The notes under the pieces: generated by a model
Told to the model about the DNA's origin: nothing
Seen by the model: the letters and a program-made list of their open reading frames with translations, nothing else
Database searches by the model: none
In this document: piece after piece, positions 1 to 5,292 of the stretch
Position numbering within the stretch: the first letter of the stretch is position 1
How the letters are laid out: each line of letters starts with the position of its first letter
NCBI GenBank assembly: GCA_964636885.1
Contig: CAZWVA010000082.1
Span: 1 to 9,477, forward strand
DNA length: 9,477 nucleotides
Direction of reading: 5' to 3'
DNA from: CAZWVA01 sp964636885
GTDB taxonomy: Bacteria; Desulfobacterota_D; UBA1144; Nemesobacterales; CSP1-2
Made by a program: the position numbers and the translations under genes

Positions 1-44
1 ATAACCTCGCGTGGGAGTCCTACATTAATAGAGACGACTTTCAC
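1..44 (-). CDS. MOSC-domain protein, N-terminal fragment cut by the window edge
   Basis: The minus strand carries a GTG start at 44-42 and reads MKVVSINVGLPREV before the window ends. This opening closely matches the usual start of small MOSC-domain proteins (YiiM-like, typically beginning with a strand and then NVGLPREV). That family is related to the sulfur-carrier domain of molybdenum cofactor sulfurases; YiiM-type members are linked to reduction of N-hydroxylated compounds. Only 14 codons are visible, so the conserved Cys cannot be checked. A strong ribosome site, AAGGAG at 58-53, plus a second purine run AGGAAGG directly before the GTG, supports the start. The gene lies 93 nt downstream of the FetB-like gene on the same strand. 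The identification rests on a short motif only. Confidence 0.6.
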   Translation of the reverse strand, partial: MKVVSINVGLPREV

Positions 45-92
45 CTTCCTTTCTCCTTGTATAACGGATTTAGATGGCTTGTGAGAGAAAAG

Positions 93-138
93 GATTCCCG
101 AGCCCTAAGGGGGCGGCAATGCAAAACTACCTCGAATC
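93..138 (-). terminator. Possible terminator between the FetAB-like operon and the MOSC gene
   Basis: Read on the minus strand, GATTCGAG just after the permease stop can pair with CTCGGGAATC (two-base bulge), with an inner CCC/GGG stem. It is followed by the pyrimidine stretch CTTTTCTCTC. The pairing is imperfect and the loop is long, so this is a weak intrinsic-terminator candidate that would separate the two transcripts. Confidence 0.3.
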
Positions 139-935
139 TAAAAGGCCTCTTCTCTCAATTGGTGATCCGTCGTAAAGTACCTCCTGAACCTCAATTTCGC
201 AAGGATAAAGGATGAAGCCGCTACGGAAAAGGCTATCATGTACATGATGATTATCTGATACTTAACGGCGATAAGGGGAGAGATGCCGGAGAGTATCTGA
301 CCCGTCATCATTCCGGGAAGGGAAACGATTCCCACAACCATCATCGAGTTTATTGTTGGGATCATGGCGGCCCTCATGGCCGACCTTATACAGGATGAGG
401 CCGCCTGCTTTGCCGTGGCTCCGAGTGCAAGGTAGGCCTCTATCTCCATTCTCCTCGCCTCTATCTCTGAATCTATCCTCTCTACTGCTAGTGTAGCCCC
501 GTTCATGCTGTTTCCTATCACCATTCCCGCAATGGGAATGAGGTAATGGGGCTCGTACCATGGCTTTATTTGAAGAAGGACCTGTGTGGCTATAAAGACG
601 CTTATCCCGGAACCTGTGGTCATAGCAAATCCGACAAGGTAGGTGAGCCCCTTTGTGCGTTTTCTCTGCCTTCCCGTAACGGTTCTAGATGCGACTACTA
701 CCATGATGAGGATAGCGAGCATAGTGAGATACCACTCGTTAAAGGCAAAGACGTATTTAAGTATGTATCCAACGGCAAGGAGTTGGAGAAGGGTTCTTCC
801 CGCACCGACGATTAACTCCCCCTCCAGTTTAAGCTGCTCCCATCTGGAGAGGCCGGAGACTACGAGTATGAGTCCAAGCCCTATAGCCAGGTCGGCATAG
901 CCAAGATCTATGATTCTGTGGTACTGGGTCTCCAT
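138..935 (-). CDS. fetB: FetB-like ABC transporter permease (UPF0014 family)
   Basis: A 265-residue integral membrane protein of the UPF0014/FetB family, the permease half of the FetAB transporter known in E. coli as an iron exporter. Hydrophobic segments lie near residues 14-28, 42-62, 69-84, 98-122, 130-141, 192-212 and 222-246, matching the family's roughly seven spans and usual length of about 260. Family signatures are visible: GNSMNGA at 141-147, the cytoplasmic coupling stretch E-A-Y-L-A-L-G-A-T at 166-174, and the very conserved IPTINSMMVVGIVSLPGMMTG around 192-212. The start follows TAGGAGG, in which the Shine-Dalgarno overlaps the stop codon of the ATPase gene; the gap between genes is 8 nt, so the two are surely cotranslated. 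Substrate is inferred by family only (iron or another metal). Confidence 0.9.
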   Translation of the reverse strand: METQYHRIIDLGYADLAIGLGLILVVSGLSRWEQLKLEGELIVGAGRTLLQLLAVGYILKYVFAFNEWYLTMLAILIMVVVASRTVTGRQRKRTKGLTYLVGFAMTTGSGISVFIATQVLLQIKPWYEPHYLIPIAGMVIGNSMNGATLAVERIDSEIEARRMEIEAYLALGATAKQAASSCIRSAMRAAMIPTINSMMVVGIVSLPGMMTGQILSGISPLIAVKYQIIIMYMIAFSVAASSFILAKLRFRRYFTTDHQLREEAF

Positions 936-943
936 GACTCCTC

Positions 944-1648
944 CTACTTGTAGAGGCTCTCTATATCCCGACAGTTTTCCTCCGATTCCAGCTCCGTTAT
1001 CACGGATCCGTTTTCAATGTATATTATCCGTCCCCCTAGAAAACAGGCGTATTCTATTTGGTGCGTGACCATGATAACAGTAATCCCTAGGTGCTCGTTT
1101 AACCCCTTTATGGATTCGAGGAGTTTCATCGCTGATCCGGGATCGAGTGCCGAGGTCGGTTCGTCGAGGAGGAACACCTCTGGCCTGTTTACTAAGGCCC
1201 TTGCAACGTTTAGTCGCTGCTTTTCCCCCACCGAGAGTTCGGATGCCTTGCGATCCATGTATTCCAGTGGGAGCCCACTTAACTCAAGGGCCTTTTCCAT
1301 CTCCCTTTCGTCCCAGTTGTTCGATCTGATCCCCAGGCGATATGGAACCGATAGGTTATCCCTTACGGTTCCGTCGAATATCACCGGGATCTGAAACACC
1401 ATCCCCACCTTTTGTCTGAGTTCAAGAACGGGAATCTCCTTTATGCTCCTTCCATCGTAGATTATATCTCCCGAAGACGGGTCATCCATACGGTTTATGA
1501 GCCTAAGAAGGGTTGTCTTTCCCGCTCCCGAGGGACCGAGGAGTATGTGCCTATTTCCAGAGAGGAACCTAAGGTTGATGTCTTTTAAGATTAGGGTTCC
1601 GTTCTTTTCCTTTTTGACGTTTTTTAGTTCTATCTTCGTGTTATCCAT
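944..1648 (-). CDS. fetA: FetA-like ABC transporter ATP-binding protein
   Basis: A 234-residue ABC ATPase that would drive the adjacent FetB-like permease. All nucleotide-binding elements are present in order: Walker A GPSGAGKTT at 38-46, Q-loop Gln86, signature LSVGEKQR at 138-145 (the LSGGQ motif in the variant LSVGE form), Walker B FLLDEP at 159-164, D-loop SALD at 166-169 and H-loop His196. It therefore looks catalytically intact. The ATG overlaps the end of the receptor gene by 8 nt (ATGGATAA holds both the start and the receptor's TAA), and its stop overlaps the ribosome site of the permease gene, so the three genes form one tightly coupled unit. Assignment to FetA rather than another ATPase rests mostly on the partner permease. 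Confidence 0.88.
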   Translation of the reverse strand: MDNTKIELKNVKKEKNGTLILKDINLRFLSGNRHILLGPSGAGKTTLLRLINRMDDPSSGDIIYDGRSIKEIPVLELRQKVGMVFQIPVIFDGTVRDNLSVPYRLGIRSNNWDEREMEKALELSGLPLEYMDRKASELSVGEKQRLNVARALVNRPEVFLLDEPTSALDPGSAMKLLESIKGLNEHLGITVIMVTHQIEYACFLGGRIIYIENGSVITELESEENCRDIESLYK

Positions 1649-2453
1649 TGGATAGAATAAGCCTGCCGAATATCTCTGGGTGGACGATCCTTGAAAGCGT
1701 ATCGAGTCCCTCGGCGATCCTGGGGCCGGGACGACCGAATATGGACTCAGGGAGGCAATAGACCCTTCTTTCTCTTATTGCCTTTATCCCCTCCCATCCC
1801 CTTCTTCCCAGTATCTCGTTTTCATTCATCCTCTCCTGCATCTTCTTTCCGCACCAGCAGATAAGGAGTATATCCGGGTTCTGTCTTATAACATCCGACT
1901 CCTCTACCGGAGAGCTTGTCTTCTCCACTGCTGAGAACACGTTAACCCCTCCTACTATATCGCTCATATCGTTCACCCAGCTTAACCTGCATGCAACGAT
2001 AATGGGTTTGGGCCACCATTCCCAGTAGAGCCTGGGCCTGTATACGGTCTTCTCCACCCGGGATCTTATGGATTCGACCTTCTGTCTGATTTCTTTGACT
2101 ATCCCTTCGGCCCTCTCCATGGTGTCTGTGATTCCTCCCAGGGTGAGAATGTCCTCTAGGGTTTCTTCTATGCTTTTGGGGTTTAAGATTATAAACGGTA
2201 TGCCTGCCTCCCTGAGGCCCTCTACGTTTCTTTCCATCCCTGGGACGGTGAGAGAGGCTACCACGAGATCGGGTTCTAGTGATCTGATCTTGTCTATACT
2301 TACCCTGAGATCCGGACCGACCCTAGGTAGATCCCTTACTTCGGGAGGGTAGTCGGAGTAGCTATCCACCCCTACAACGTATTTGCCGGCACCTAGGGCA
2401 AATAGGATCTCCGTGTTACTCGGACAGAGGGAGATTATGCGTTTGGGTTTCAT
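1641..2453 (-). CDS. Cobalamin/metal-binding receptor-like protein (BtuF / helical-backbone family) without signal peptide
   Basis: A 270-residue protein of the BtuF/TroA-like helical-backbone receptor fold. It opens with RIISLCPSNTEILFALGAG (5-23), has the DYPPEV motif at 34-39, the domain-linking long helix about 96-136, and the second lobe with YWEWWPKP (143-150), SWVNDMSDIVGGVNVF (158-173) and a C-terminal INP/QNPD-type strand near 191-199. BtuF-like proteins normally deliver cobalamin or metal chelates to an ABC importer from the periplasm. Here there is no signal peptide or lipobox, and the codons directly upstream in frame are TAA TAA TAG, so no longer start exists. A cytosolic location is inferred. 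No Shine-Dalgarno is visible; TATAAT lies 8 nt upstream of the ATG. The gene overlaps the FetA-like ATPase gene by 8 nt. No importer permease of the BtuC type is in the window. Exact ligand unknown. Confidence 0.82.
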   Translation of the reverse strand: MKPKRIISLCPSNTEILFALGAGKYVVGVDSYSDYPPEVRDLPRVGPDLRVSIDKIRSLEPDLVVASLTVPGMERNVEGLREAGIPFIILNPKSIEETLEDILTLGGITDTMERAEGIVKEIRQKVESIRSRVEKTVYRPRLYWEWWPKPIIVACRLSWVNDMSDIVGGVNVFSAVEKTSSPVEESDVIRQNPDILLICWCGKKMQERMNENEILGRRGWEGIKAIRERRVYCLPESIFGRPGPRIAEGLDTLSRIVHPEIFGRLILSNG

Positions 2454-2566
2454 AGCCTATTATTATAAACGAACTTTGGTATTGGGGAGGCGGGTGGGGC
2501 TGAGGGTAGTTTGAGTGCCGCTATTGCTTTTGATTCATTAACAGATGGGTATTCTTCTCCAAGCAA
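2450..2566 (-). other. Doubtful small ORF or gene remnant upstream of the receptor gene
   Basis: A TTG-started 38-codon frame with Ala/Pro-rich content (for example AIAALKLPSAPPASPIPK at 14-31) ends in TGA that overlaps the receptor's ATG as ATGA. The four-base overlap is typical of translational coupling. Against it, there is no good ribosome site, no ATG or GTG start, and the frame runs open for only about 47 codons between stops, which can occur by chance. The same bases hold the TATAAT promoter candidate. No family recognised. It fills most of the gap between the TPR gene and the receptor gene. Confidence 0.22.
2462..2467 (-). promoter_or_regulatory. Candidate -10 box giving a nearly leaderless receptor mRNA
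   Basis: The minus strand reads TATAAT at 2467-2462, only 8 nt before the receptor ATG at 2453. No TTGACA-like box is found at the expected spacing and no Shine-Dalgarno separates it from the ATG. If used, transcription would begin at or within a few bases of the start codon, giving a leaderless message for the receptor-FetA-FetB operon. The missing -35 keeps confidence low. Confidence 0.35.
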
Positions 2567-2574
2567 GCAACCAC

Positions 2575-2889
2575 TTAGTCTATAAGCTCCAGTGCCTCTT
2601 TAAACTCCTCTGCCATCCCTGGGTGTCCATGACGGAGAGCCGCTTCTATTCCCTTTCTATAGGCCTCTTTTGCCTCTTCATTCCTTCCTAGACCGATAAG
2701 CGCTTCAGCAAGGGTTCTGTAGGCAGCTCCTTCATCGTCCTTAAGCCGTAGGTATGCCTCAATCTCCGTAACCGCTTCCGCATACATTCCCTGTTTTATA
2801 TACTCGTTTGCAAGTCCGTATCTTCCGAGTGGATTATTCGGGTTCTTTGAGACAAGGGCCTTTAGGGTTTCTATCCTGGATTTGCCCAT
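2575..2889 (-). CDS. Small tetratricopeptide-repeat (TPR) protein
   Basis: A 104-residue helical protein made of about two and a half TPR units. The first covers about residues 20-48 (LGRYGLANEYIKQGMYAEAVTEIE, key G25, L26, A27, Y30, G34, A38), and the second about 54-86 (GAAYRTLAEALIGLGRNEEAKEAY). It ends with GHPGMAEEFKEALE, a tail often seen in a widespread family of roughly 100-residue single-domain TPR proteins. TPR folds serve as protein-binding scaffolds; no specific partner can be named. No signal peptide or membrane segment is present, so it is likely cytosolic. The ATG at 2889 is supported by AAGGAG at 2901-2896. It lies on the same strand as the receptor gene, 121 nt upstream of it, and may be cotranscribed or separate. 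Confidence 0.85.
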   Translation of the reverse strand: MGKSRIETLKALVSKNPNNPLGRYGLANEYIKQGMYAEAVTEIEAYLRLKDDEGAAYRTLAEALIGLGRNEEAKEAYRKGIEAALRHGHPGMAEEFKEALELID

Positions 2890-2912
2890 CGTTATCTCCT
2901 TTTCGTCTTTAT

Positions 2913-2918
2913 ATTATA
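2913..2918 (-). promoter_or_regulatory. Candidate -10 box for the TPR gene
   Basis: The minus strand carries TATAAT at 2918-2913 in a very AT-rich run, 23 nt upstream of the TPR ATG. A -35 hexamer at 16-18 nt would fall at the very edge of the left inverted repeat (starting at 2941), where no good match to TTGACA is seen. Confidence 0.4.
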
Positions 2919-2940
2919 TAAATATACAAGAATTGGTGTT

Positions 2941-2960
2941 GGTTAAGACATGAGCACCAG
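2941..2960 (+). repeat. Left arm of 20-bp perfect inverted repeat
   Basis: GGTTAAGACATGAGCACCAG; its exact reverse complement is at 3204-3223. Identity does not extend outward (2940 T against 3224 C) or inward (2961 T against 3203 C). Confidence 0.95.
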
Positions 2961-3203
2961 TTGATTGAGTATCGTTAGGGAAGAAGATCTGGAGGTTACT
3001 GCCTATAGCTTCTAAATTCATCACTGGAAGGATACTTAGGTATTGTCTTTTTATAAACTTCTATTACTTTTTGTCTGGCAAATTAAGGGAGGTAGCCCTG
3101 CTACTTCAATTACCTGTTTTACTACATGGTAAGCTTCAGTCTTATTATTGGGAACTATGAGTGGGCCCTTCTTTCTCTTAGACCATGGCTTATTGCTCTT
3201 ACC

Positions 3204-3223
3204 CTGGTGCTCATGTCTTAACC
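3204..3223 (-). repeat. Right arm of 20-bp perfect inverted repeat
   Basis: CTGGTGCTCATGTCTTAACC, the exact reverse complement of 2941-2960. The promoter of the next gene starts 17 nt beyond its outer end. Confidence 0.95.
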
Positions 3224-3239
3224 CAAAAGAAAAACTGTA

Positions 3240-3269
3240 TTGACATAGAATTATCCTTCGTGGGATAAT
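3240..3269 (+). promoter_or_regulatory. Sigma70-type promoter with a dyad over the -10 region
   Basis: TTGACA (3240-3245), an 18-nt spacer and GATAAT (3264-3269) form a strong sigma70-like promoter upstream of the receiver-like gene. ATTATCC at 3250-3256 and GGATAAT at 3263-3269 are exact 7-bp inverted repeats with a 6-nt gap. The dyad therefore covers the spacer and the -10 box, a place where a repressor operator or a leader hairpin could act. The predicted start is near 3276, giving a leader of about 40 nt. Confidence 0.65.
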
Positions 3270-3315
3270 GGCGGCATAAGGGATATTCTGTTTTCTACTT
3301 GTTCCTTAGAGAAGC

Positions 3316-3813
3316 GTGGGCTCAATGAGGAAGAAAAACAGCCGTATAGAGGTATTGATCGTGAGTTCCATCTCTACCGTTAGAGAGGGGATAATAGAGG
3401 CCTTAAGCGGGGATCCTGAAATCAAGGTGAAGGGACAGGTCTCAAGCATTCTGGAGCTCATGGTGTGTGTATCTAGATTAAATCCCAGTATCGTAATCGT
3501 TAAGGACGACGACAAGGGGATTTGTAGCCTAGAGGCCATAAACCTCATAAATCAGGGAGCGACGGGTGTGAAGATCCTCCTTTTGATTAAGGACTATAAC
3601 GAAGACAGGGAGCTTGCGGCACTCAAGATGGGGGTAAAGGGATTCTTACCCGAAAGCGTGGGGAGGGGCGATTTTATTAGGTGTATAAAGGCCATTAATA
3701 GGGGTGAGATGTGGGTTAGGAGAAGGGTAATGGAGAGGCTCATACAACAACTCTTGGCAATAAACCCTCCAAAGAGGGATGACCACATACGTTCATCCTC
3801 CCGTGGAGTATGA
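3316..3813 (+). CDS. Stand-alone degenerate receiver-domain (pseudo-receiver) protein, NarL type
   Basis: A 165-residue protein whose residues 11-130 follow the receiver fold of NarL/FixJ-type response regulators: VLIVSSISTVREGIIEAL (13-30), PSIVIVKDDD (57-66), VKILLLIKDYNED (85-97) and ALKMGVKGFLPES (102-114). Every key residue appears lost: the acidic pair is Ser17-Ser18, the phospho-Asp position is Lys63, the switch Thr/Ser is Ile91 and the conserved Lys is Glu113. The LuxR-type DNA-binding domain normally following is absent; only a basic tail (about 131-165) remains. The frame starts at GTG 3316 or ATG 3325; neither has a good ribosome site (AGAGAAG before the GTG). It ends in TGA overlapping the ATG of a broken small gene. 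It may act by protein binding, or be decaying. Confidence 0.65.
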   Translation: MGSMRKKNSRIEVLIVSSISTVREGIIEALSGDPEIKVKGQVSSILELMVCVSRLNPSIVIVKDDDKGICSLEAINLINQGATGVKILLLIKDYNEDRELAALKMGVKGFLPESVGRGDFIRCIKAINRGEMWVRRRVMERLIQQLLAINPPKRDDHIRSSSRGV

Positions 3814-4084
3814 ACTCACCTTTGGTGAGCGGTGGCTTGACTTTAAATTTTTCGTCTAATCACGATGTCGTGTATCAAGGGGAGAAACTCATACCACTCA
3901 TTAAAGACATAAGCGAAGCCTTCTCGATTTAGTCCAGGGGTCTTAGGGAGGTAAAATCCCATGTCAGGATTAACCCCCTGAGGAAATAAGAGTTAGGGTA
4001 CAGGATACAGTAAGGGAATTGAATAGGGTGTTGGATGAAAAGGGAGACAACCTCTTTAAGAAGTTTAACGCATCGTTGGGTTGA
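3810..4084 (+). pseudogene. Broken small gene coupled to the pseudo-receiver gene (amber codon plus frameshift)
   Basis: The ATG at 3810 overlaps the previous gene's TGA as ATGA. The frame reads 40 codons (MNSPLVSGGLTLNF, later VYQGEKLIPLIKDISEAFS) to a TAG at 3930. In the same frame it continues as SRGLREVKSHVRINP to a run of five C at 3974-3978. Restoring one C there joins it to an open frame reading PPEEIRVRVQDTVRELNR and then VLDEKGDNLFKKFNASLG, ending in TGA at 4082-4084. The rebuilt product would be about 91 residues, mostly helical and charged at its end. TAG would be one transition from CAG (Gln). I recognise no family. A 40-residue product from the first frame could still be made, and a hairpin CTCACC-TTT-GGTGAG at 3815-3829 sits right after the start. 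Confidence 0.42.
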
Positions 4085-4100
4085 TTAAAAGGGAAAATAC

Positions 4101-4143
4101 GGTGTGTCTTGTAGGAGTAAGTCACACCTTGCCCTAGGACTCC
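4101..4143 (+). other. Hairpin with GGAG loop and pseudoknot potential in the noncoding gap
   Basis: GGTGTG (4101-4106) pairs with CACACC (4123-4128); after a T-T mismatch, CTT pairs with AAG, leaving the loop GTAGGAGT. The loop bases GGAGT (4114-4118) can also pair with ACTCC at 4139-4143, making an H-type pseudoknot. It lies between the broken gene and the -35 box of the oxidase operon, with no T-run, so it is not an ordinary terminator. The gap 4085-4269 holds no supported gene. Confidence 0.4.
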
Positions 4144-4169
4144 GTTAAATCTCCAAAGATAGTAAGAGA

Positions 4170-4198
4170 TTGACAGTTTTTTCTTCATAGTTTAGACT
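4170..4198 (+). promoter_or_regulatory. Candidate promoter of the multicopper oxidase operon
   Basis: A perfect TTGACA at 4170-4175 is followed, after 17 nt, by TAGACT (4193-4198, four of six matches to TATAAT). Start of transcription would be near 4205, giving an AT-rich leader of about 65 nt. TATATT at 4242-4247 is a second possible -10 closer to the gene but lacks a good -35. Confidence 0.5.
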
Positions 4199-4269
4199 AA
4201 CCTAATATTTAAATTAATATATTTAAAAAAAAAGATTTAGGTATATTAAATACAAATGGGGGATACGAG

Positions 4270-5280
4270 ATGAAGAGGAGTTATCTATCGAGACGCGGCT
4301 TTGTGAAGGCGGGCCTGGGGATAATGGGAGGGGCCGCGGTCTTTGGTGGCCGGGCTTTCACGGGGGATTATAAGAAGGGGGTAAAACTCAATCCAGGAAT
4401 GGGTCACGGAGAGGATCGAACCGTGTATCATACGGCAAAAGAAGAGGAGATGAACCCGATGAGGTTTCTCACGGCATTCGATTACGGCAAGGTCGTAAAA
4501 CTCCCTAATGGACAGGTTCAGAGGGAATACGAGATCGTTGCCTTTGAAAAAGAGATCGAGGTGGCTCCGGGTGTCATATATCCGGCATGGACGTATAACG
4601 GTTTCGTTCCGGGGCCGACGATTAGATGCACCGAGGGGGATAGACTGAGAATAAACTTCTCAAATGCCTCGCACATGCCCCATACTATACACTTCCACGG
4701 CATACACCCTGCCGAGATGGACGGTGTGTTTGAGATCGTTCCTCCTGGCGGGAGTTTTACCTACGAATTTACCGCTGATCCCTTTGGAGTCTTCCTGTAT
4801 CACTGCCATGTTATGCCTGTAAAGAAGCACATAGAAAAAGGGCTCTACGGGGCATTTATCGTGGATCCCAGGATCCCTAGACCACCTGCCAAGGAGCTCG
4901 TAATGGTTATGAACGGCTTTGATACCGACTTTGACGGGGAGAATGAGTTCTATACAGTAAATGGGGTTGCAAATTACTACGTGGAAAACCCAATAAATAT
5001 AAGGGTCGGTGAACTCGTGAGGGTCTATCTCGTAAATATGACGGAATTCGATCTGATAAATTCCTTTCATCTTCACGGCAATATGTTTCGCCTCTATCGT
5101 ACCGGTACGAGCCTTAGTCAATACGAGATTACCGATACGGTGATGCTCTGCCAAGGGGAGCGCTGTATTATTGAATTTTCGTATAAGTATCCTGGAAGGT
5201 ATATGTTTCATGCCCATCAGAGCGAGTTTGCGGAGCTTGGTTGGATGGGGATTTTTAACGTTCTTCCAGAGATGGTTTAG
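4270..5280 (+). CDS. Tat-exported two-domain multicopper oxidase (type 1 copper in domain 1)
   Basis: A 336-residue copper oxidase with a twin-arginine signal, SRRGFVK at 7-13 followed by a Gly/Ala-rich hydrophobic stretch to about 30, so it is exported folded. Two cupredoxin domains follow, about 85-200 and 208-333. Domain 1 has HTIHFHG (His138, His141, His143), HCH (His178, Cys179, His180) and HIEKGLYG (His187, Leu192). Domain 2 has HLHG (His267, His269) and HAH (His314, His316). By alignment of motifs, type 1 copper uses His138, Cys179 and His187 with Leu192 in the axial place, while eight His supply a full trinuclear cluster between subunits. Domain 2 has lost its type 1 site (Asn264, Ala315, Glu320). 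This is an oxygen-reducing oxidase rather than a NirK nitrite reductase. Substrate unknown; a metal ion is suggested by the next gene. GGGGGA at 4258-4263 is the ribosome site. Confidence 0.9.
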   Translation: MKRSYLSRRGFVKAGLGIMGGAAVFGGRAFTGDYKKGVKLNPGMGHGEDRTVYHTAKEEEMNPMRFLTAFDYGKVVKLPNGQVQREYEIVAFEKEIEVAPGVIYPAWTYNGFVPGPTIRCTEGDRLRINFSNASHMPHTIHFHGIHPAEMDGVFEIVPPGGSFTYEFTADPFGVFLYHCHVMPVKKHIEKGLYGAFIVDPRIPRPPAKELVMVMNGFDTDFDGENEFYTVNGVANYYVENPINIRVGELVRVYLVNMTEFDLINSFHLHGNMFRLYRTGTSLSQYEITDTVMLCQGERCIIEFSYKYPGRYMFHAHQSEFAELGWMGIFNVLPEMV

Positions 5281-5292
5281 AGGAGGTTTGGT

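Larger units (their letters stand above)
2941..3223. mobile_element. Small element bounded by perfect 20-bp inverted repeats (MITE-like or insertion-sequence remnant)
   Basis: The left end GGTTAAGACATGAGCACCAG (2941-2960) is repeated exactly in inverted form at 3204-3223, enclosing 243 bp. The matches stop abruptly at both sides, as terminal inverted repeats do. No clear target-site duplication is visible in the flanks. Inside, no intact gene exists, but the minus strand has an open stretch from about 3203 to 3054 (including PLIVPNNKTEAYHVVKQV and then VIEVAGLPPLI) and a second in a shifted frame from about 3068 to 3000, both of which look like decayed coding sequence. The GLPPLI piece weakly recalls the central part of DDE/integrase-type transposases, but I cannot confirm this. 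It sits between the TPR gene and the pseudo-receiver gene. Confidence 0.6.

Noticed and set aside
2454..2574. Cobalamin riboswitch upstream of the BtuF-like gene
   Set aside because: None of the conserved B12-box or GCCACTG-type elements is visible, and the gap is too short for the usual structure of about 200 nt.
3815..3829. Hairpin CTCACC-TTT-GGTGAG as a terminator of the pseudo-receiver gene
   Set aside because: The stem is only 6 bp and no T-run follows directly; the nearest T-rich stretch is over 10 nt away.
3781..3860. Possible frameshifted LuxR-type helix-turn-helix after the receiver (frame reading ELTFGERWLDF)
   Set aside because: The resemblance to LTxxE..L is confined to a few residues, the rest of the domain is not found in any frame, and the ATGA overlap gives a better reading of the same bases.
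4660..5217. Long open frame (185 codons) on the minus strand opposite the multicopper oxidase
   Set aside because: It is antisense to a gene with intact copper ligands, has no ribosome site, and its composition mirrors the oxidase codons.
4270..5280. Copper nitrite reductase (NirK) identity for the oxidase
   Set aside because: The eight-His trinuclear pattern with HCH and two HxH pairs in both domains is that of oxygen-reducing multicopper oxidases; NirK lacks these paired type 3 ligands.
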